A DNA stretch of 64,000 nucleotides, taken from contig NZ_FOZX01000001.1 of assembly GCF_900116135.1 (NCBI RefSeq), positions 186,001 through 250,000 of the forward strand, written 5' to 3'. The position numbers and the translations under genes were made by a program. Shown here in pieces: positions 58,826 to 64,000 of the stretch (the first letter of the stretch is position 1; the number at the start of each line of letters is the position of its first letter). The notes beneath the pieces are model-generated. The model worked only from the letters and a program-made list of their open reading frames with translations, did no database searches and was not told the DNA's origin. The DNA is from Saccharopolyspora flava (GTDB taxonomy: Bacteria; Actinomycetota; Actinomycetes; Mycobacteriales; Pseudonocardiaceae).

Positions 58826-60682
58826 ATGGTGGCGCACTCGACGACGAGCGGCGGCCGTCCGGACCTGCCTTTGGCGGCGGAGTTCCCGGAGCCGAGCCGT
58901 GAGCAGTGGCAATCCCAGGTCCACAAGGTGCTGAAACGATCCGGCTTGGTCGGCGAGGAGCCACCAGCGGGCCCGGTCGAGGCCGTGCTGGACTCCACGA
59001 CCCACGACGGCATCCGGATCCACCCGCTCTACACCGAGGCGCCGGGCGACCCGGGGCTGCCGGGTTTGGCGCCGTTCGTGCGCGGCAGCCGCCCGCAGGG
59101 CGGGGTGGCCGAGGGCTGGGAGGTGCGGCAGCGCCACGAGCACCCCGACGCGGCGGAGACCAACCGCGAGGTGCTGGCCGACCTCCACAACGGCGTGTCG
59201 TCGCTGTGGCTGCGCGCGGGCGCGGCGGGGATCGCGATCGACGACCTGCCGGACGCCCTCAACGGCGTGCACCTGGACATGATCACGGTGAGCCTGGACG
59301 CGGGTGCGGAGACCGCGGCGGCCGCGAAGGCGTTCCTGGCGCTGGCCGCCGAGCAGGGCGTGCCCGCGGGTGAGCTGCGCGGCAACCTCGGCGCCGATCC
59401 GCTGGGCGTGCAGGCGCGCACCGATCAGGCCGGTGACCGCGACGGCGCGGTCGAGCTGGCCCGCCGCTGCGCGGGCGAGTTCCCGCAGCTGCGGGCGATC
59501 ACCGTGGACGCGCTGCCGTACCACGACGCCGGGGGTTCCGACGCCGAGGAGCTGGGCTGCTCGCTGGCGGCCGGGGTGACCTACCTGCGGTGGCTGACCG
59601 AGGCGGGCCTGGACGTGGACGCCGCCGCGGGCCAGCTGGAGTTCCGCTACGCCGCGACCGCCGACCAGTTCCTCACCATCGCCAAGTTCCGCGCCGCGCG
59701 GCGGCTGTGGGAGCAGGTCGCGCGCTCCTCCGGGGTGAGCGAGCGGGCGCGGGCGCAGGTGCAGCACGCGGTGACCTCGCAGGCGATGCTGACCCGCCGC
59801 GACCCGTGGGTGAACATGCTGCGCGGCACCATCGCCACCTTCGCCGCGGGTGTGGGCGGGGCCCAGTCGGTGACGACGCTGCCGTTCGACGCCGCGATCG
59901 GCCTGCCGGACGAGTTCTCCCGCCGGATCGCCCGCAACACCCAGGCGCTGCTGCTGGAGGAGTCGCACCTGGCGCAGGTCATCGACCCGGCGGGCGGTTC
60001 CTGGTACGTCGAGTCGCTGACCGACGAGCTGGCCCGCAAGGCCTGGTCCTGGTTCCAGCGCATCGAGGCCGTCGGCGGGCTGCCGGAGGCCTTGGCCTCC
60101 GGGCTGGTGAGCGAGGAGATCGCCGACACCTGGGAGCGGCGCCGCGACGCGATCGCCCACCGCACCGACGCGATCACCGGCGTCAGCGAGTTCCCGAACC
60201 TGGACGAGAAGCCCCTGGAGCGCACTCCGGCGCCGCAGCAGCCCGGCGGGGGCCTGCCGGTGCACCGCTACGCCGAGGACTTCGAGGCGCTGCGCGACGC
60301 CGCGGACCGGCGGGCGCAGCGGCCGTCGGTCTTCCTCGCCACGCTCGGGCCGCTGGCCGCGCACAACGCGCGCGCCTCGTTCGCCCGCAACCTGTTCGCC
60401 GCCGGTGGTCTCGACGCCACCGAGGCCGGGCCGACCGATGACGTCGACGCGGTGGTGGCCGCCTACACCGGTTCGCCGGTGGCGTGCCTGTGCTCCAGCG
60501 ACGGGCTCTACGCCGAGCGCGCGGCGGAGACCGCGAAGGCCCTCAAGCAGGCCGGGGTGAAACTGGTCCTGCTGGCAGGAAAACCGAGCGACCACGCCGA
60601 CGTCGACGGCTACGTGCACGCCGGGTGCGACGCGCTGACCGTTCTCGAGTCCGTGCACGCCGAGTTGGGAGTCCGACGATGA
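58826..60682 (+). CDS. mutA: Methylmalonyl-CoA mutase small subunit
   Basis: A 618-residue beta subunit. It keeps the mutase barrel layout ('[16 protein letters not shown]', '[22 protein letters not shown]', '[23 protein letters not shown]') but the C-terminal cobalamin-like domain lacks the DxHxxG histidine, as in known small subunits. With MutB it interconverts methylmalonyl-CoA and succinyl-CoA. ATG at 58826 has no ribosome binding site; with a TACCAT box seven bases upstream it is probably leaderless. It overlaps mutB by four bases (ATGA). Confidence 0.95.
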   Translation: MVAHSTTSGGRPDLPLAAEFPEPSREQWQSQVHKVLKRSGLVGEEPPAGPVEAVLDSTTHDGIRIHPLYTEAPGDPGLPGLAPFVRGSRPQGGVAEGWEVRQRHEHPDAAETNREVLADLHNGVSSLWLRAGAAGIAIDDLPDALNGVHLDMITVSLDAGAETAAAAKAFLALAAEQGVPAGELRGNLGADPLGVQARTDQAGDRDGAVELARRCAGEFPQLRAITVDALPYHDAGGSDAEELGCSLAAGVTYLRWLTEAGLDVDAAAGQLEFRYAATADQFLTIAKFRAARRLWEQVARSSGVSERARAQVQHAVTSQAMLTRRDPWVNMLRGTIATFAAGVGGAQSVTTLPFDAAIGLPDEFSRRIARNTQALLLEESHLAQVIDPAGGSWYVESLTDELARKAWSWFQRIEAVGGLPEALASGLVSEEIADTWERRRDAIAHRTDAITGVSEFPNLDEKPLERTPAPQQPGGGLPVHRYAEDFEALRDAADRRAQRPSVFLATLGPLAAHNARASFARNLFAAGGLDATEAGPTDDVDAVVAAYTGSPVACLCSSDGLYAERAAETAKALKQAGVKLVLLAGKPSDHADVDGYVHAGCDALTVLESVHAELGVRR

Positions 60683-62883
60683 CGCAGATCCCGAACTTCG
60701 CCGAAATCCCGCTGGATTCGCCGTCGCAGGCCGACGAGGAGCGGTGGCGGTCGGAGGTGCTGGCGGCCACCGGCAAGGAGTCCGACGCGCTGGCGTGGGA
60801 GGCCCCGGAGGGCATCGACGTCCAGCCGCTCTACACCTCGTCCGATGTGGACGGTCTGGACTTCCTGTCGACCTACCCGGGTCTGGCGCCGTTCCTGCGC
60901 GGCCCCTACCCGACGATGTACGTCAACCAGCCGTGGACCGTGCGCCAGTACGCGGGTTTCTCCACCGCGGAGGCCTCCAACGCCTTCTACCGGCGCAACC
61001 TCGCCGCCGGGCAGAAGGGCCTGTCGGTCGCGTTCGACCTGGCCACCCACCGCGGCTACGACTCCGACCACCCGCGCGTCGGCGGCGACGTGGGCATGGC
61101 GGGCGTGGCGATCGACTCGATCCTGGACATGCGGCAGCTCTTCGACGGCATCCCGCTGGACAAGATGAGCGTGTCGATGACCATGAACGGCGCGGTGCTG
61201 CCGGTCATGGCGCTCTACATCGTCGCCGCCGAAGAACAAGGCGTTGCACCGGAGCAGCTGGCCGGGACCATCCAGAACGACATCCTCAAGGAGTTCATGG
61301 TCCGCAACACCTACATCTACCCGCCGCAGCCGTCGATGCGGATCATCTCCGACATCTTCTCCTACACCAGCCAGAAGATGCCGAAGTTCAACTCGATCTC
61401 CATCTCCGGCTACCACATCCAGGAGGCCGGGGCCACGGCCGACCTGGAGCTGGCCTACACCCTCGCCGACGGCGTGGAGTACCTGCGGGCGGGCAGGCAG
61501 GCCGGGCTGGACATCGACTCCTTCGCGCCCCGGCTGTCGTTCTTCTGGGGCATCGGCATGAACTTCGCGATGGAGGTCGCGAAACTGCGCGCCGCGCGGC
61601 TGCTCTGGTCGAAGCTGGTCAAGCAGTTCGGCCCGGAGAACCCGAAATCGCTGTCGTTGCGCACCCATTCGCAGACCTCCGGCTGGTCGCTGACCGCCCA
61701 GGACGTCTACAACAACGTCGCCCGCACCTGCGTCGAGGCGATGGCCGCCACCCAGGGCCACACCCAGTCGCTGCACACCAACGCCCTCGACGAGGCCCTG
61801 GCGCTGCCGACGGACTTCTCCGCGCGCATCGCCCGCAACACCCAGCTGGTGCTGCAGCAGGAGTCCGGCACCACCCGGGTCATCGACCCGTGGGGCGGCA
61901 GCTACTACCTGGAACGCCTCACCCAGGACCTCGCCGAGCGCGCCTGGGCGCACATCACCGAGGTCGAGGACGCCGGCGGCATGGCCCAGGCCATCGACGC
62001 GGGCATCCCCAAGCTGCGCATCGAGGAGGCCGCCGCCCGCACCCAGGCGCGCATCGACTCCGGCCGCCAGCCGCTCATCGGCGTCAACAAGTACCGCTAC
62101 GACGGCGACGAGCAGATCGAGGTCCTCAAGGTCGACAACGCCGACGTCCGCAACCAGCAGCTGGAGAAGCTGCGCCGGTTGCGGGAGGAGCGGGACTCGC
62201 AGGCCTGCGAGGACGCGCTGCGCAAGCTCACCGGCGCCGCCGAGGCCTCGCTGTCCGAGGACCGCCCCAACGACCTCGGGCACAACCTGCTCGCGCTGGC
62301 CGTCGACGCCGCCCGTGCCAAGGCCACCGTCGGGGAGATCTCCGACGCGCTGGAGAAGGTCTTCGGCCGCCACTCCGGCCAGATCCGTACGATCTCCGGC
62401 GTGTACCGGGAGGAATCGGGCCCGTCCGAGCAGCTGGAATCGGCCCGCGAGCAGGTCGACGCCTTCGCCGAGGCCGAAGGCCGCCGGCCGCGCATCCTCG
62501 TCGCCAAGATGGGCCAGGACGGCCACGACCGCGGCCAGAAGGTCATCGCCACCGCCTTCGCCGACCTCGGCTTCGACGTCGACGTGGGCCCGCTGTTCCA
62601 GACCCCCACCGAGGTCGCGCGCCAGGCCGCCGAGGCCGACGTGCACATCGTCGGGGTCTCCAGCCTCGCCGCCGGTCACCTCACCCTGGTGCCCGCGCTG
62701 CGCGAGGAGCTAGCGGCGATCGGCCGGGACGACATCATGATCGTCGTCGGCGGCGTCATCCCGCCCGCCGACTTCGACGCGCTGCGCCAGGCCGGTGCCT
62801 CGGCGATCTTCCCGCCCGGCACCGTCATCGCCGACGCCGCCTCCGGACTCCTGCAGGAACTCCGCGACCGCCTCGAGCACTGA
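60679..62883 (+). CDS. mutB: Methylmalonyl-CoA mutase large subunit (B12-binding)
   Basis: A 734-residue catalytic subunit. The substrate barrel includes '[20 protein letters not shown]' near residues 75-94 and '[17 protein letters not shown]'. The C-terminal B12 domain carries DGHDRG at 614-619, with His616 the lower cobalt ligand. Translation is coupled to mutA at one end and to meaB (one-base overlap, TGATG) at the other. In polyketide-making actinomycetes the enzyme also balances methylmalonyl-CoA supply. Confidence 0.97.
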   Translation: MTQIPNFAEIPLDSPSQADEERWRSEVLAATGKESDALAWEAPEGIDVQPLYTSSDVDGLDFLSTYPGLAPFLRGPYPTMYVNQPWTVRQYAGFSTAEASNAFYRRNLAAGQKGLSVAFDLATHRGYDSDHPRVGGDVGMAGVAIDSILDMRQLFDGIPLDKMSVSMTMNGAVLPVMALYIVAAEEQGVAPEQLAGTIQNDILKEFMVRNTYIYPPQPSMRIISDIFSYTSQKMPKFNSISISGYHIQEAGATADLELAYTLADGVEYLRAGRQAGLDIDSFAPRLSFFWGIGMNFAMEVAKLRAARLLWSKLVKQFGPENPKSLSLRTHSQTSGWSLTAQDVYNNVARTCVEAMAATQGHTQSLHTNALDEALALPTDFSARIARNTQLVLQQESGTTRVIDPWGGSYYLERLTQDLAERAWAHITEVEDAGGMAQAIDAGIPKLRIEEAAARTQARIDSGRQPLIGVNKYRYDGDEQIEVLKVDNADVRNQQLEKLRRLREERDSQACEDALRKLTGAAEASLSEDRPNDLGHNLLALAVDAARAKATVGEISDALEKVFGRHSGQIRTISGVYREESGPSEQLESAREQVDAFAEAEGRRPRILVAKMGQDGHDRGQKVIATAFADLGFDVDVGPLFQTPTEVARQAAEADVHIVGVSSLAAGHLTLVPALREELAAIGRDDIMIVVGGVIPPADFDALRQAGASAIFPPGTVIADAASGLLQELRDRLEH

Positions 62884-63869
62884 TGCCACGACAGATCGAC
62901 ATCCACGACTACGCCAAGGGCGTCCTCGACGGCTCGCGCACCAAGCTCGCGCAGGCCATCACCCTGGTGGAGTCCACCCGCGCCGACCACCGCCGGCTCA
63001 CGCAGGACCTGCTCACCGAGCTGCTCCCGCACAGCGGCGGGGCGCACCGGGTCGGCATCACCGGTGTGCCCGGCGTGGGCAAGTCGACGTTCATCGAGGC
63101 GCTGGGCTCGATGCTCACCGAGCGGGGGCATCGGGTCGCGGTGCTGGCGGTGGACCCGTCGTCGACGCGCAGCGGCGGCAGCATCCTCGGCGACAAGACC
63201 CGGATGGGACGGCTCGCCTCGGACCCGTCGGCGTTCGTGCGGCCCTCGCCGTCGGCGGGCACGCTCGGCGGGGTCGCGCGCGCCACGCGCGAGACGATCC
63301 TGCTGATGGAGGCCGCCGGGTACGACGTGGTGCTGGTGGAGACCGTCGGCGTCGGGCAGTCCGAGGTGACGGTGGCCGGGATGGTGGACTGCTTCCTGCT
63401 GCTGTCGCTGGCCCGCACCGGCGACCAGCTGCAGGGCATCAAGAAGGGCGTGCTGGAGCTCGCCGACATCATCGCGGTCAACAAGGCCGACGGCGAGCAC
63501 GCGACCGAGGCGAAGAAGGCCGCCCGCGAACTGCGCGGCGCGCTGCGCCTGCTCACCCCGGTCAGCTCCTCCTGGACTCCCCCGGTGCTCACCTGCAGCG
63601 GTTTGCAGTCGCTGGGCCTGGACACCCTCTGGGACCAGGTCGAGCAACACCGCGAAACCCTCTCGCAAACCGGCGAACTCGCGGCCAAGCGCAGCCGTCA
63701 GCAGATCGAGTGGACCTGGTCGCTGGTCCGGGACCAGCTCATCTCCGACCTCACCCACGACCCGGAGATCCAGTCGATCCTCCCCACCCTCGAATCCCAG
63801 GTCGCCGACGGCACCCTCCCCCCGGGCCAAGCGGCCCAAACCCTCCTCAACACCTTCCGCAAAACCTGA
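62883..63869 (+). CDS. meaB: MeaB-type G-protein chaperone of methylmalonyl-CoA mutase
   Basis: A 328-residue GTPase of the MeaB/ArgK (SIMIBI) group. Walker A is GVPGVGKS at residues 61-68, '[19 protein letters not shown]' is the switch region, 'ETVGVGQSE' the DxxG-like position, and NKAD the base-recognition motif. It gates cobalamin loading and protects the mutase from inactivation. ATG at 62883 overlaps the mutB stop. It ends the operon, 40 bp before the repeat block at the window edge. Confidence 0.96.
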   Translation: MPRQIDIHDYAKGVLDGSRTKLAQAITLVESTRADHRRLTQDLLTELLPHSGGAHRVGITGVPGVGKSTFIEALGSMLTERGHRVAVLAVDPSSTRSGGSILGDKTRMGRLASDPSAFVRPSPSAGTLGGVARATRETILLMEAAGYDVVLVETVGVGQSEVTVAGMVDCFLLLSLARTGDQLQGIKKGVLELADIIAVNKADGEHATEAKKAARELRGALRLLTPVSSSWTPPVLTCSGLQSLGLDTLWDQVEQHRETLSQTGELAAKRSRQQIEWTWSLVRDQLISDLTHDPEIQSILPTLESQVADGTLPPGQAAQTLLNTFRKT

Positions 63870-63909
63870 AATCCCCTCCGCAACCGGCCCCTCCCGCGTT
63901 CGGGTTCCC

Positions 63910-64000
63910 GATTGCTCCGGTATTCCGGTCACGGATTACCGGAGTTTTCCGTGCAGGACGCGGAATACCGCCGTAATCGGGTACCCGAATACCGGAGTAA
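63910..64000. repeat. Palindromic repeat block at window end (four units, last one cut)
   Basis: Units start at 63910 (GATTGCTCCGGTATTC), 63934 (GATTACCGGAGTTTTC), 63963 (GAATACCGCCGTAATC) and 63987 (GAATACCGGAGTAA, cut by the edge). Spacing is 24, 29 and 24 bp. The third is identical to the units at 49946 and 49970. The linker GGGTACCC is itself a palindrome. It follows the meaB stop. Confidence 0.85.

Overview
The window is chromosomal DNA of a GC-rich filamentous actinomycete. The pointers are an SsgB-type sporulation protein, a conservon signalling set (sensor kinase, roadblock, DUF742), an F420-type luciferase-like oxidoreductase, several genes that look leaderless, and a tRNA-Gly-Cys-Val operon. 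Gene content is closest to Pseudonocardiales such as Saccharopolyspora; that placement is inference. I see no phage, integrase, transposase, CRISPR array or rRNA.

Layout. 0-7 kb: end of a probable secreted GH3 glycosidase, an ECF sigma factor, a cupin, a sulfonate monooxygenase-like and SsuA-like pair, two SDR dehydrogenases under a LysR regulator, and a HIT hydrolase. 7.3-10.6 kb: secreted lipase-like hydrolase, glutaminase, histidine phosphatase. 10.6-19.6 kb: a catabolic locus with a Tm-1-like protein, a three-subunit molybdenum hydroxylase, a zinc alcohol dehydrogenase, a GntR regulator, a BKACE enzyme and a cyclase/hydrolase, with three identical GntR-type operator copies. 19.6-26.9 kb: secreted FG-GAP protein, epoxide hydrolase divergent from a CGNR regulator, four tRNA genes, SsgB, small housekeeping genes, proline iminopeptidase. 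27-30 kb: conservon kinase, roadblock and DUF742 genes without the usual GTPase. 30.5-41.8 kb: L-2-hydroxyglutarate oxidase, small membrane proteins, Ppx/GppA phosphatase, LLM oxidoreductase, MFS transporter, 2-hydroxyacid dehydrogenase, a DUF952-cupin fusion, a CPA1 antiporter. 41.8-54.5 kb: a methylated-glycine locus with two divergent units, soxBDAG-iclR and dmgO-gcvT/dmdA-like-metF-like-fhs-cutC. 54.5-64 kb: small membrane protein, DUF1349 protein, large DEAD/DEAH helicase, small orphan, and the propionate operon mutA-mutB-meaB.

How parts work together. DmgO and SoxBDAG should take dimethylglycine through sarcosine to glycine, loading methylene groups on tetrahydrofolate. The DmdA-like protein next to a MetF-like enzyme suggests a demethylase that makes 5-methyl-THF, which MetF-like would oxidise; formate-THF ligase would interconvert 10-formyl-THF and formate. 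MutAB and MeaB convert methylmalonyl-CoA and succinyl-CoA, with MeaB protecting the B12 enzyme.

The most unusual structure is a set of intergenic palindromic repeats. One superfamily is built from 16-bp quasi-palindromes of the type GAAAACCCCGGTTTTC joined by 7-8-bp linkers. It lies at gene ends at 7.1, 35.1, 49.9 and 63.9 kb, and a 96-bp, four-unit copy sits in frame inside the sarcosine oxidase alpha gene at 45.2 kb. A second family, centred on GTTTTCATGAAAAC, forms short tandem arrays at 27.0 and 39.7 kb.
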